Source: Metarhizium brunneum
Taxonomy: Eukaryota > Ascomycota > Sordariomycetes > Hypocreales > Clavicipitaceae
DNA length: 64,000 bases
Reading direction: 5' to 3'
NCBI RefSeq assembly: GCF_013426205.1
Contig: NC_089426.1
Span: forward strand, 1,364,001 to 1,428,000
The position numbers and the translations under genes are program-made. Each line of letters opens with the position of its first letter. Positions within the stretch are counted from its first letter, which is position 1. Below, piece by piece: positions 13,763-24,000 of this stretch. Below the pieces are notes generated by a model. That model did no database searches. It was not told the DNA's origin and saw only the letters and a program-made list of their open reading frames with translations.

Positions 13763-14554
13763 TCAAAGCCGCTCCCAGTCCTGGTGAACATAGGCCGTGT
13801 TGTATGCGTTCCAGTCAAAGACCCTCGTGCCGCCGGCCTCGTCGTCCTCCATGTCGACCAGCGCGTCGAGGCACGGGCGACAGCTCTTCAGGCACGTCCC
13901 CCCGCCGACGACGTCCTCGGCAAACAGGCGCAGCTGCGTGGGAAACGTCGCGTCCTGGTAGTAGTCGACGACCATGGCCTGTGTGAGCTGCCGCCGGAGC
14001 GAGTGGAACTGGAAGTCGGCCATGCCCATGTCCCGGCACTGCAGGAGCGTCTCCTGCGTCCACCACGGCGGCAGCAGGCCCCTTTGCCACGCGACCCGGA
14101 GGAAGGACTGGACAAAGTCGCCCTGCGAGTCGGCGCCCCCGCTGTAGATGGTGCCCGGCCTCGTCTGGCCCTCGAAGAGGAACGCGTCGTGGAGGCGGAG
14201 GCGGTACGAGTCGATGAGGAGGCGGAACGTGTCCTCCCTGGGGCGGTCGCGGATCCACGTCCTTTCGAGCATGGCCGTGAAGGGCCGCTGGATGGGCTGC
14301 AGGAGGCCCTGCCGCGGCGAGAAGGCGGCGAGCGACGGCCGGAGGAGCGGGTCGAAGGCGACGCCCGGGTTGTTGGGGAAGGCGAAGCAGTCGTTGACAT
14401 GCGGGTGTAGGCCGCCGGTGAGCTCGCATTGGCAGCGGAGGCAGGTCTTTGTGAAGCAGGTGTCGCAGCGGGTGAGCTTGGGACCGGGCCACCACTTCTT
14501 GCACTTGTCGCACTGGGCCATGTCTGTGGCTGCGGCCGCGGCGGGAGTGTCCAT
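13763..14554 (-). CDS. Cys-rich zinc-binding protein (MYND/B-box-like), function unknown
   Basis: A single-exon 263-residue protein. The N-terminus (residues 15-56) has a cluster of Cys and His: C15, C18, C30, C33, C38, C41, C43, H50, H52 and C56. This is the pattern of a cross-braced zinc finger of the MYND or B-box type and suggests protein-protein contact. The remaining ~200 residues form a globular region rich in Trp, Phe and Arg with a PPWWTQE motif near residue 170. I recognise no catalytic signature. The ATG at 14554 follows a leader with a tandem repeat. Codon use is strongly GC-ending, which also creates long but spurious antisense frames. A fragment of this gene is duplicated about 0.9 kb away at 13.1 kb. 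Confidence 0.7.
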   Translation of the reverse strand: MDTPAAAAATDMAQCDKCKKWWPGPKLTRCDTCFTKTCLRCQCELTGGLHPHVNDCFAFPNNPGVAFDPLLRPSLAAFSPRQGLLQPIQRPFTAMLERTWIRDRPREDTFRLLIDSYRLRLHDAFLFEGQTRPGTIYSGGADSQGDFVQSFLRVAWQRGLLPPWWTQETLLQCRDMGMADFQFHSLRRQLTQAMVVDYYQDATFPTQLRLFAEDVVGGGTCLKSCRPCLDALVDMEDDEAGGTRVFDWNAYNTAYVHQDWERL

Positions 14555-14625
14555 GGGAGCTTGTGACGCTGGGTGATGAGGGAGTGATGCCGGCGTTGCT
14601 TGTCGAGGGAAGTGTTTGTGAAGGG

Positions 14626-14687
14626 GGTTTTGGGCGTTGATGGAGGTTTCGACGTTGATAGAGGTTTTGGCGTTGATGGAGGTTTGG
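14626..14687. repeat. 18-19 bp minisatellite in the leader of the zinc-binding gene
   Basis: Three consecutive units (14626-14644, 14645-14662, 14663-14680) share the core GTTGATGGAGG with a few substitutions, followed by a partial fourth. The array lies 70-135 bp upstream of the start codon at 14554, so it is likely transcribed leader. It would encode a Pro/Ser/Thr/Lys repeat in another frame, which I do not consider real. Confidence 0.75.
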
Positions 14688-15231
14688 TGTGTGACTGGTG
14701 GTTTGGCCGTGGTTTCTGGCTGAACAGGGGGTGAACGCTTTCTGAGCTACTTGTGAATCGGTGAATGGAACTTGGTGAGATGACGGACATGCGGCAGCTC
14801 AAGGCTGTCTGTTTGTGAGTGGAAGAAAGGGATGGCGTAAGAGAAGTGTAATGGAGTCATTCGTAGATATCAAACCGAGGCTGCGTATGAGATGGAGTTG
14901 CATAATAGATGTCTAGATCAAACCTTTTGTACTGAACTGTCTAGTCTGTGGACAGGTGCCAACAGTGTTACACTCGGTTAGATATACAGAGTCACTGTGA
15001 GGATTATTCCCCGCCGGCTTAGTGAATATGAACGGATTGTGATTTATCTTCGAGCATTCTGATAGACACGACAGTTAGCCTGCGCCCGTGCCTCGACAGT
15101 ATTTGCCTAGCTCCTCGTCAACAAAGATACTCGACATAAGTAATACGTTGCTTCCCAACTGTAAACGTAGACAGCCTGGCTATCAGGTACGAAACCTGAG
15201 AAAGATATTCGTCCAGTTTGTTACGCTTGCG
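14688..15231. other. spacer between zinc-binding gene and hydrolase
   Basis: This is the promoter side of the zinc-binding gene and the 3' side of the hydrolase gene, both on the minus strand. I see no open frame with support and no clear TATA element. Confidence 0.4.
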
Positions 15232-16128
15232 TTATACTTTTCTTTCACGGCTTCCAAATACCTGAAACTTCTCAAAAAAGGAGACAATACTAGCAGCAAA
15301 CTCCTCCTCATTCGTCTCAATCGCAAAATGCCCAGCATCCAGCAGCTTCACCTCGAGCTTCTCCACATCCCTCCTGAACGCCTCAGCGCCAGGAGGAACA
15401 AAAATGACATCGTTCTTGCCCCAAATAGCCAAAACCGGAACCTTGGAGGTGCGCAAGTACTCCTGGAACTTGGGATACAGCGCCACGTTGCTGCGGTAGT
15501 CGTAAAACAGATCCAGCTGCACGTCCTTGTTGCCCACGCGGTCCATCAGCGCCTGGTCGAGCGCGTACGCCTCCGGCTGCACCTTGCCGGCGTTGGGAGA
15601 GCCATGCGTGTACTGCCACTTGGTCGCGTCCGACTCCAGGAGGCCCCTGAGGGCGTTTCTGTCCTCGTCGGCACCAGAGGCCCAGTACTTGCGCACGGGG
15701 GCCCAGAACTCGGCGCCGAGCCCCTCGTCGTAGGCGTTTCCGTTCTGGCTGATGATGGCGACGACCTTTTCGGGGTTTTTGAGGGCCAGGCGCAGGCCGG
15801 TGGGGGCGCCGTAGTCGAATATGTAGATGGCGTACTTTTGGAGAGACAGGGCCGAGGCGAAGGCGTCGATTGTGGTGCCGAGATTGTCGAAGCTGTGGGT
15901 GTAGTTGTCGGGGACTGTGGTGAAGCCGAAGCCGGGCAGATCTGGGGCGAGCACGCGGTATCCCTGGGCGGCGAGGAGAGGCATCAAGTTGCGGAATTGG
16001 TGAGACGAGGATGGGAAGCCGTGGAGGAGGAGGACGGTGGGTGCGTCTGCGCTGCTTGGGCCGGCTTTTCTGTAGAAGACTTGGGCGCCGTTGGCTTCGA
16101 CGAAGGCGGTGGATGTGTTTGCCGACAT
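15232..16128 (-). CDS. alpha/beta hydrolase, epoxide hydrolase / haloalkane dehalogenase-like
   Basis: A 298-residue, single-exon soluble hydrolase of the epoxide hydrolase / haloalkane dehalogenase branch. The oxyanion motif HGFP is at residues 36-39. The nucleophile elbow has Asp105 in the context FDYGAP, so an aspartyl-ester mechanism is expected rather than a Ser hydrolase. The charge relay is completed by Asp240 (GKND) and His267 (GHF). A cap domain fits residues ~130-215. No signal peptide or membrane segment is visible, so it is probably cytosolic. The likely substrate class is epoxides or small halogenated/ester compounds, but the exact substrate cannot be read. The start at 16128 is the natural one because the conserved fold begins at once. 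Length is typical of the family. Confidence 0.85.
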   Translation of the reverse strand: MSANTSTAFVEANGAQVFYRKAGPSSADAPTVLLLHGFPSSSHQFRNLMPLLAAQGYRVLAPDLPGFGFTTVPDNYTHSFDNLGTTIDAFASALSLQKYAIYIFDYGAPTGLRLALKNPEKVVAIISQNGNAYDEGLGAEFWAPVRKYWASGADEDRNALRGLLESDATKWQYTHGSPNAGKVQPEAYALDQALMDRVGNKDVQLDLFYDYRSNVALYPKFQEYLRTSKVPVLAIWGKNDVIFVPPGAEAFRRDVEKLEVKLLDAGHFAIETNEEEFAASIVSFFEKFQVFGSRERKV

Positions 16129-16730
16129 TGCTGGTAATGTGGTGTTGATGGAGTTGGGTGATAAGATATCTTGTTCAGGGTGTTAATATTGTTGTTGGGC
16201 TGGTTTTGTTAGTTTGTGCTGATTCTGAAAAACTGTTGTTGCTGCCGATGGTTAAATCATCTTGTTTCAAAGGGCACGGCTTATAAGTAAACAACGGACG
16301 CCACGGAATGGGAGCAAATCATGTCATTTGTAATATTGAATAGGGTTTGTGATGGCTGATCTATTAGAAAGCTACGCATCTCGGCGTTTCGTGATGCCTA
16401 GCACTTGAGAAGGCTTGACACAATGAGGAATCTGGAAGGTCGAACGGCGTTTGACATTCGAAGGTGAAGGTGTGTGGAATCAACGGCGGGAATAGTTTCA
16501 AAGGTGTGTTCAATGATGCTTTATTCCCGGCACGGTGATTGACAAGAGAAGGATTTGTCACGGCGAAACGTTGTGATTGGGTCATAAAAAGATTCAACAT
16601 GCTGCCCCTCTGGCTGAATAATAATAAGAACAGCCAATTACGTGATTGGCTAGTTAGCTCGGAAGTCCGTGGGTGTGCTATCATGCTTCTTAGATATTAA
16701 TAAGCGCCCGACCTACCAATAAGCAGGAAA
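16129..16730. other. hydrolase promoter and AT-rich spacer
   Basis: About 600 bp between the hydrolase start and tRNA-Ile. It carries the TATA-like site listed above and an AT-rich TTAATAA stretch about 30 bp before the tRNA, of the kind seen upstream of many fungal tRNA genes. No coding region is apparent. Confidence 0.4.
16280..16287 (-). promoter_or_regulatory. TATA-like element of the hydrolase gene
   Basis: CTTATAAG lies about 155 bp upstream of the hydrolase start codon, at a distance usual for filamentous fungi with a ~100-nt leader. It is an inference from position only. Confidence 0.35.
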
Positions 16731-16814
16731 GCTTCCGTAGCTCAGTTGGTTAGAGCTTCGTACTAATAAACGTTAGTGATGCGGAGGCCGCAGGTTCAAG
16801 CCCTGCCGGGAGCA
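16731..16814 (+). tRNA. tRNA-Ile (anticodon AAT) with a 10-nt intron
   Basis: A complete cloverleaf is visible. The acceptor stem GCTTCCG pairs with CGGGAGC and the discriminator is A. The D arm is GCTC/GAGC, the anticodon stem TCGTA/TGCGG, and the T arm GCAGG-TTCAAGC-CCTGC. The anticodon loop carries AAT at 16765-16767, which after A-to-I editing reads Ile codons. A 10-nt intron occupies 16769-16778, at the standard position one base after the anticodon. T-rich runs shortly downstream would serve as the RNA polymerase III terminator. Confidence 0.95.
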
Positions 16815-17377
16815 AAGATCGTTCCACGATGCTTTCTAGCTATTCTTTTTGAATTTTTGCATTGGAGGAATAATGCCATTATGACTTTTTCTTTTCTGTT
16901 CCATTCCCCTAAGTGCCATTTTTTTTATCTTGTAAAGCGTTCTTAGCCCTTAGCCCATTCAATATACGGCCCTGGGACAGTGGTTCTTGAGGCCTCGCAA
17001 CCCTCGCAGCACAAACCCACCAGGTGACCGTTTCAACCGCCGCCCGCCAACTTCTTTCTACCCCACGCGTTTACAGCTTTGGGTTCAAACTTGGGGCTTC
17101 CCCGCACAAACAAGCATGACAACTACGATGACAACCATCATGCCCTGCACAAGCTCCTCTATTGGGCAAGGATCAACAACTTGCATCATTGTTAAATATC
17201 CGACGGGATGTCAAATGTGTCACTGAGCCAGTGACCCCCACGAGATGTGTCAAATGATGGAGGAATCAGGATCGGACCAAAGAATGGGCGGTTCCTGTCA
17301 CGTCGCTGTCGAAACTCTTAAAGCTGGGCATTGGTAAAGCACTTGTATATTTTGCAATAACTAGAGTCAAACCCACC
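16815..17377. other. promoter region of the EGF/propeller gene
   Basis: Starts with T-rich runs that end the tRNA transcript. No supported coding region. The ATG at 17378 has a strong ACCCACC context just before it. Confidence 0.4.
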
Positions 17378-18592
17378 ATGGTTGGGATACATCGCACCGC
17401 CCAGCTTCTTGCTTTCGCCATCGTTCTTCCCCGTCTCTCACACCAGAAATGCACCGACGACGAAGACTGCAGCCTCAACGGTGTCTGCGGCCGTGACACC
17501 GCCTGCCGTTGCGATGACGGCTGGATCGGAGACGATTGCGGTATTCTCGACGTCCGCCCAGCCAAACTAGACAATGGCTATAACCAGACAGCCAAAGGGA
17601 CATCATCCTGGTGCAACAGCATCGTGAAAGACCCCCTGGAACGAAACCTACACCACCTCTTTGTATCCGAGTTCAGCCACGGCTGCGGCCTCGACTACTG
17701 GGCACCGTATAGTCGCATCATCAGAGCAGAATCTCGTTCTGGTCCCGCCGGACCGTACGAGTTCGCCGCCCAAGTCCAGGGCACCTTTGCGCACAACCCG
17801 ACGGTCGTGTACAGCCCTGCCGACAGAGAATGGTTAATGTACCACATTGGCTGTCCGACAGACGTTGCCGATACATGCCAAAGCAAGCACTTCTCATGCG
17901 GAGCTGGAAACACGAATAACGGCGAGAGCGGCATCGCTGTCATGTCCAGCCGCGACCTGAGGAGCTGGACGCCCAAAGGCCAGATCTTGAAAGGAAACAA
18001 CGGCAGAGGCTGGGACGCAGACGTCACAAACCCCTCCGCCTTCCCGCTCTTCTCCAAGACAAGCTATGGAATTCACGGCCGGTTTGATGACGACACCCCG
18101 GCAGTGCTGTTGGCCTACCGTGGCTGTCCGTACAATTGCTCTGGCGAAGAGCTCATCAATGTTGCGATATCGGAAACCGGCTACGCTGGCCCCTACGAGA
18201 AGGTCCAGCAGGATCCCGTCTTCCCCAATGGCAACGAAGACCCGTTTGTCTGGCGCGACAAGAGAGGCAACTATCATATGCTGCTGCATTCGCTTGAGCC
18301 AGAGGGCGGGTTCGGAGACGGACCAAAGGTTGGCCGACATGCCTGGGCGCGTGATTACAAGGGGCCGTGGACTTTTGGCAGCCGAACTTTGGCATTTAGT
18401 ACCGATGTTAGCTACGTCGACGGGTCTGTTATTACCTTTTATAGGAGGGAGCGGCCACAGCTGTATTTCTCCGAGGACGGGACGATGACGCCCCTGTTTC
18501 TGGGGACGGGGGTGCAGCCAAGGGATAGTCCGATGAGCTATTCGGTTATTGTGCCTGTTGGCGATGCGGGTGTCCATGCACAGGGGCCATGA
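17378..18592 (+). CDS. secreted EGF-like plus five-bladed beta-propeller (GH43-like) protein
   Basis: A 404-residue single-exon protein. Residues 1-22 form a signal peptide. Six cysteines at 25, 31, 37, 43, 45 and 54 form an EGF-like module. The remainder (about 75-400) has the repeating W/Y-D pattern of a five-bladed beta-propeller of the GH43/GH62/GH32 fold, for example repeated GPYE/GPWTF turns and the acidic NEDPFVW blade. Such EGF-propeller proteins occur in many ascomycetes, and whether they hydrolyse glycans is not settled. The catalytic acids of true GH43 enzymes cannot be assigned with certainty here, so enzyme or lectin roles both remain open. Many further Cys suggest disulfides, consistent with secretion. 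The protein is probably extracellular or wall-associated. Confidence 0.8.
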   Translation: MVGIHRTAQLLAFAIVLPRLSHQKCTDDEDCSLNGVCGRDTACRCDDGWIGDDCGILDVRPAKLDNGYNQTAKGTSSWCNSIVKDPLERNLHHLFVSEFSHGCGLDYWAPYSRIIRAESRSGPAGPYEFAAQVQGTFAHNPTVVYSPADREWLMYHIGCPTDVADTCQSKHFSCGAGNTNNGESGIAVMSSRDLRSWTPKGQILKGNNGRGWDADVTNPSAFPLFSKTSYGIHGRFDDDTPAVLLAYRGCPYNCSGEELINVAISETGYAGPYEKVQQDPVFPNGNEDPFVWRDKRGNYHMLLHSLEPEGGFGDGPKVGRHAWARDYKGPWTFGSRTLAFSTDVSYVDGSVITFYRRERPQLYFSEDGTMTPLFLGTGVQPRDSPMSYSVIVPVGDAGVHAQGP

Positions 18593-19934
18593 GGATGAGG
18601 AGACTTTTGCGACGAGGTTGAAGGAAAGTACGGCTAATTGTGGTGTTTTGACTAATGACAATAACTCCGCCCGCTGATACGGAACCAGTCAGTGATTTTG
18701 ATACGGTGTTGTTTCTGGGCCTTTATATAGGTGTAAAAGGTTTCTAGTACTGGATTATCTCAACTTGGCTAAAAAGATAACCAAGTATTATTTTCTGCTA
18801 ATTTATCTTGTCTTTTTATTGTACTTTTGCCCTCAGAATTAAATTATTAAATATGGCTTAATTTTTATGCGCGGCTATAGAAAGTAGAGGTAACAGGGCC
18901 CTTGCACCCCGGGCAGGTAGAAGATGGATGATCCCGAGTATAGGAATAAGTGGTACAGTGAACTGCACGGCTTGCCTTAGGATGATGCCGGCAAGTCTAC
19001 TGAAAGTAGGAGACTCTGGGGTTTATGACTCTGCCGAGTTTTTGCTAGGCGTATTCTAGACGATGCTATTTATATCATTAAATTATTAATAAAAAAAATA
19101 TAAAAAAAAGGCTAGTTAATCACCAGGACCCACTAGTAACACAATTAATAGTCGTACCTAGCTAATTAAACAGTAACACACAATTCAAAAAACACTGCGT
19201 ACACGCATCGCGATGCGTCAAATCCACTAGCTCAAGAGATGGAGCTAGTCAATAAAAAGTAGCTCTGTGTCATAGTTTTCCCCCTCATTGCGGAGGGGCT
19301 ATTTATATCATGATTTCATATTTATGATGGCTTAAGGATAAACAGGGAGGAATAATAACGATGCTTTTTATTTGGGAAAGGGATCAACGGACTTGTGATG
19401 CCTATTTCTAGACTTACTCCTTAGTATAGCCATATGGTAAGTACAATCAATACTTATGCTCTTCGCAGGTGATGTCCCTAATGGACTAGACTCTGCCAAA
19501 GTTCGCTAACATGAGATAAAGTCACCACGACCTACACCAAGGCCTCAACTAGGTCTCGAGCCCTTGTGTAATTATCGCCAGGTTCAGGGTATTACAACGT
19601 GACCTCCGCGTAACAGCCCACAGATGACGATATACAAGGCGCGAAAGGCCAACAACCAAGGAAAAAGTCGCATCAAAAAAAAAAAAAATCGACAAACCGG
19701 CAGAGTGGTGGTTGTGGTGCAGCTCACTGAGCTGTGGGCTCAGTGCTGTTTATGGAGACTCGTGGTGGTGCGGTATTATGTCCATCGTCAAGTGACGACT
19801 CAAGTCTCACTCACCTCCACAACCCAACTCATCACACTCATCGCCATCGTTCGTGCGCTCACCCAACATTGAGCAAACCTGCCTCCGTTTCACGTACATT
19901 TAAAAAAAAAAAGAAATCCCACCACCACAATACA
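18593..19934. repeat. AT-rich degenerate element and promoter of the bisphosphatase gene
   Basis: Between about 18.72 and 19.60 kb base composition shifts to strong AT and TpA richness, unlike the GC-rich genes on both sides. Direct repeats are present: a 14-bp GCTATTTATATCAT at 19065 and 19298, and a GACTCTGCC-containing segment at 19027 and 19489. No open frame survives. This looks like an old transposable-element fragment worn down by C-to-T mutation of the repeat-induced type, but I could not find paired terminal repeats or a target duplication. The last ~300 bp before 19935 are the bisphosphatase promoter and leader. Confidence 0.45.
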
Positions 19935-20921
19935 ATGTCAAAAAGCGACACGGAACCTAGCGCCTTCCAAACTTGGTGCCAGGCCTCACCACACGCCTCT
20001 CACCAAACCCTGAGACAAACCCTCATCCCAGCTCTCCTCGACGCCATCGCCAAGGTCGGCCAGGCCCTCCGCACCGCCCACCACGTCTCGCTCGCCGGCA
20101 CCGCCAACGCCTTCGGCGACGACCAGCTCAACGTCGACGTCGCAGCCGAGGCCATCATCCGCGCCGCCCTCGCCGCGTGCCCGTCCGTCGCCACGGCCAG
20201 CAGCGAGGAGGACCCCGTCGAGCGCCGCGTCCACGACGACGAGCAAGCATGCTACACGGTGGCCTTTGACCCGCTGGACGGCAGCTCCATCATCGCGCCC
20301 AACTGGAGCGTCGGGACCATCATCGGCATCTGGGAGGGCCGCTCGGCGCTCTCGCAGCGCCCGTCGCAGAAGCAAGTCGCCGCGATACTGGGCGTGTACG
20401 GGCCGCGCACCACGGCCGTCGTGGCGATACGCACGCCCGGCGCCGAGCCGGCGTGCTTCGAGATGGGACTCTCGGACGCCGGCGCGCAGGGCCACGACGT
20501 GGTGCGGCCCGCGGTGCGCCTGGCCTCGCCGCCCTTTGCGACGCGGTACTTCGCGCCGGCCAACCTGCGCGCCGCCGCCGACGACGACGGCTACATGAGG
20601 CTGGTGGCGCACTTCATCCGGAGCAGGTACACCCTGCGGTACAGCGGCGGGCTGGTCCCGGACGTGGTGCACGCCCTGGTCAAGGGCCACGGCGTCTACG
20701 TGTCGCCCGTCACGGCGCGGAGCGGAGCGAAGCTGCGGAAGCTGTACGAGCTCTTCCCCGTTGCGCTGGTCGTCGAGTGCGCGGGGGGCAGGGCCGTCGA
20801 TCCTGTGAACGGGCGCGACGTCCTCGCCGAGGGTGTGGCCGAGTGCGACCTGCGCGGCGGGCTGATCTGCGGCACGGCCGAGGATGTCGAGCACGCGAAG
20901 CGCGAGCTGGGGCTGTCTTGA
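19935..20921 (+). CDS. class I sugar bisphosphatase (sedoheptulose-1,7-/fructose-1,6-bisphosphatase family)
   Basis: A 328-residue single-exon cytosolic enzyme that removes the C1 phosphate of a ketose bisphosphate. The metal-binding signature DPLDGSS is at residues 112-118, preceded by an acidic EED at 91-93, as in class I FBPases. The compact length and the sequence around the sugar site look more like the sedoheptulose bisphosphatase-like branch found in many fungi than like the gluconeogenic FBPase. I infer this from recall, not alignment. The first in-frame ATG is at 19734, but the true start is probably 19935, which follows an A-rich leader and is where family similarity begins. Codon use is extremely GC-ending. 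Its stop lies 176 bp from the stop of the converging reductase gene. Confidence 0.85.
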   Translation: MSKSDTEPSAFQTWCQASPHASHQTLRQTLIPALLDAIAKVGQALRTAHHVSLAGTANAFGDDQLNVDVAAEAIIRAALAACPSVATASSEEDPVERRVHDDEQACYTVAFDPLDGSSIIAPNWSVGTIIGIWEGRSALSQRPSQKQVAAILGVYGPRTTAVVAIRTPGAEPACFEMGLSDAGAQGHDVVRPAVRLASPPFATRYFAPANLRAAADDDGYMRLVAHFIRSRYTLRYSGGLVPDVVHALVKGHGVYVSPVTARSGAKLRKLYELFPVALVVECAGGRAVDPVNGRDVLAEGVAECDLRGGLICGTAEDVEHAKRELGLS

Positions 20922-21097
20922 TTTACACAATTTGTTTTATTACGCTGAGAGTTTTATGACGTGGCGTCTATACATGTGGCCAACCGTGGTCGGGAAGCAA
21001 TCTATAAACCAAAACCCAAGGCAGCATCTCTCCGCCTTTCCTGTTGCAAAGCGCTCTCTGTACTTCTTTTCCTCACAGACCCTCAATGCCGCGCCGT

Positions 21098-24000
21098 CTA
21101 ATAGTTCCACTGCGCGCACCAGTTGCGCATGAGATCCGTCGTGACGGGGCCCAGGTTGGCCGCCGTCTTGCTGTGCCTCACCGTCCGCGCCGTCTCCAGA
21201 TACACATGGTCGGCCTGTCCGGCCTTGATGGCCGCCGCAATCCCGCGATACGTGTCCAGCAGCTTGACGCCGGGGTTCCTGTCGATGCTCGACGTGTCGG
21301 AGGCGCTCGCCTCCAGCGCCGCCAGCCACTCCTCCATGCTGACGAGCTCCCGGATGCGCCCGCCAAAGAAGTCCTTGATGGCGGCGGCCAGGTCCGCCCA
21401 CGCGGCCGTCTTGGGGTTCACGCAGTGGAAGTAGCCACTGATGTCGGCCACGTCGCGGCGCTGCGTGACGCCGGCGACGTCGAGGATGAGGCCGGCGACG
21501 TCCTCGACGGGCATCCAGTCCACCACGTCCTGCGGGCCGAGCTCCCTCGGCAGGACCCCCAGGAAGACGGAGCTCGCGACCAGGCTGGGCAGGAACTCCT
21601 GCGGGTTCCATTTGCCCTCGCGGCCGTGGGGGCCGGCGATTTGCCCGACGCGGATGGTGGCGCAGGGCACGCCCGACGTCTCGGCCGCGGCGTCGAGGAC
21701 CAGGCTGCCCGCGAGCTTGGACAGCCCGTAGCCCATCTGGGCCAGGGACGGGTCGGCGAGGCGCCGCTCCGGCACCGGCTCCGCGGCCGTCCAGTTGCCA
21801 ATCGTGGCGATGCTGGAGAGGAACACGACGGGGAGCTGCTTCGCCGCCGCCGCCGACAGGTCGATGAGGTTTCGGACGCCGCGGACGTAGGGCTCGAACG
21901 AGGCCACGCTGATGTTGAAGTTGACCGGCCAGGCGTTGTGGATGATGCGGTCGGCCGCGGCGGCGAGGCTGTTGTATTTCGCCGCGCCCAGCCCGAGATC
22001 CGGCTGCGAGAGGTCCGAGCCGAGAAACTCGACCTTGGAGAAGTCGGTGGCCAGGCCTCTGCCTGCGCTGACCCCGGGCTGTCGACCCTTGCCGCCGTCT
22101 GCGCCGCGGTTCAGGCACACGACCGTCTTGACGTTGCGCGACTTGCAGAGAATGTCGAGCATGTACGCGCCCAGGGATCCCGTCGAGCCCGTCAGGATGA
22201 CCGCCTGCCCGTCCTCCAGGGGCTTTGGCTTGTCGCCCCGGCGGGCCGGCAGGTCGGCCGTGTACTTGGACACCAGGTCTTGCAGGATGGAGATTTCCTT
22301 GTCGCCCTGCGCGTCTTGATCGGAACCATCCGCGCTCGTGGCCGAGTATATGTACTTTGCCAGCTGCTCCGGCGTGGGGTTGGCGTATATGACGCGCGGC
22401 GCGACAACGGCATTGTCCACCTCGGCGCCCGCGGCTGCGAGGCCGGCCCTCAGGAGCTTGGAGAAGCTGAGGACCTGCAGGGAGTCGATGCCCGCGCTGA
22501 AGAAGTCGGTGTCCGGTTCGACGCCCTTGACGCCCAGTCGACCGGTGAGGAGCTCCAGCACAGAGTGCAGGACGGCGTCGACACTGCCCAGGTCGATGGC
22601 TTGCGCATTTTCCGCGTCGACCGCGTCGGCCTTTTTGTAAATCTCGTCGATCTTGTCCTTGTACTTGCGGACCGCCTGCTGTCTCTGCACCGTCCCCTTG
22701 CCAGCGCGTGGGAAGGGCATGTCCGGGTCGGATAGCGCCACCAGCTGTTTGGATATGCGCCCGTGGGCGACCGTCTCCTTGTTCAGCGCCTCGACCAAGG
22801 GCCACACCGACTCGATAATGGCGTGCGCTTCCTCGTCAGTCTTGGGGGGCGTCGTGGGCTCCAGTATCAGCGCGGGCTGGAACCTGTCCTGTCCGACGAC
22901 CAGGGCGCCCTTGACCGCGGCGTGTCCGACGAGGCCGTCTTCGATGGTGACGGGGTTGAGCTTCTCGCCGTTTGAAAAGACGATGATGTTGTCCGCTCGT
23001 CCGTGGTACATCCAGTGGTCCTTGAGAGTGGGATGGGCCTTGAACAGGTCTCCCGTAGACCACTCCGTGAGATCGGGGAACGTGTAGAACAAGGGCTGGT
23101 CGAGCGGCTCCTTGGGATCCTTGCGACGAATCAAGAGCTCGTAGATGCCGTTCTCAGCGTCACGCACTCGCCAGTCAGCGCCCATCACCTCGCTGTTGAA
23201 GATGAAGTACTGCCACAGCTTGGGATTGGGCTGGAAGTAGATGGCATACGGAGTGAGCCTGCCAGCACGGTTAGCCAAGATGTGCGGGAATGGGCTTCAA
23301 CGGAAGAGGCGGCATACTCGGTCGAGGAGATGGTGTTGGTTAGAGTAACGCGTTGCTCTACGAGAAAATCACCGGCTGTCTTGGAGAGATTTCCTTTGCG
23401 GCGGCAGTCAGCTATTTTTGTCCTTTTTTGTCATCGGCGCACCAGTCAGGCGTCTTCTTACCTCCACCGAACGCTACAAGTTTCATCCTCTTCAACTCCT
23501 CCACGCCGTCGGGCATCAAGCTCAACTCCTCGACAATAGAGGGCGGCAAGAAGGCCGCGTCGGCTCCGGAGCACTGCAGACACTTGACGGTCAAGTCTGG
23601 CGTGAGCGGCTGGTCCAGCAGCGGCAGAGCAGCCGGCACCCCAGAGTATATCCCCAGGCCCAGCATGCCGAAAAAAAGTCCCGCCGCGTGAAACATTGGC
23701 ATTGGTACAAAGACTTTGCTTACGGAGGACTCGATGACCTTCCATTGGAACTGGGTGCCCACGTACTCGGGCAGACCCCGGAAGGCGTCTACCATGGCAA
23801 AGCCGCCCTGCTTGACGACAATGGGCTTTGGGAGACCGGTAGAGCCGCTCGTGTGCAGAGCGACCAAGGGGTCCCGGCGGGCCTCTTCAAAGGTCTTGGT
23901 GTAGGGGAACGGCGACGACGGAGAGGCTTGGAGCCACTCTTTCAGGGGCGGAACGCTCCATGACTTCATCTTGCGCTCGCAGAGCCAGGTTCGTACAGTG

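Noticed and set aside
13634..14410. 258-codon plus-strand frame opposite the zinc-binding gene
   Set aside because: Antisense shadow of a GC-rich gene, Arg-rich and without domains.
15088..16137. 349-codon plus-strand frame opposite the epoxide-hydrolase-like gene
   Set aside because: Antisense shadow; the minus strand has an intact catalytic triad.
19986..20930. 314-codon minus-strand frame opposite the bisphosphatase
   Set aside because: Composition is Arg, Ala, Gly and Val rich, as expected for an antisense shadow; the plus strand carries the DPLDGSS signature.
21044..22735. 563-codon plus-strand frame opposite the reductase gene
   Set aside because: It is a by-product of GC-ending codons in the real gene. 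It has no motif, and the minus strand gives a full thiolation-reductase protein.
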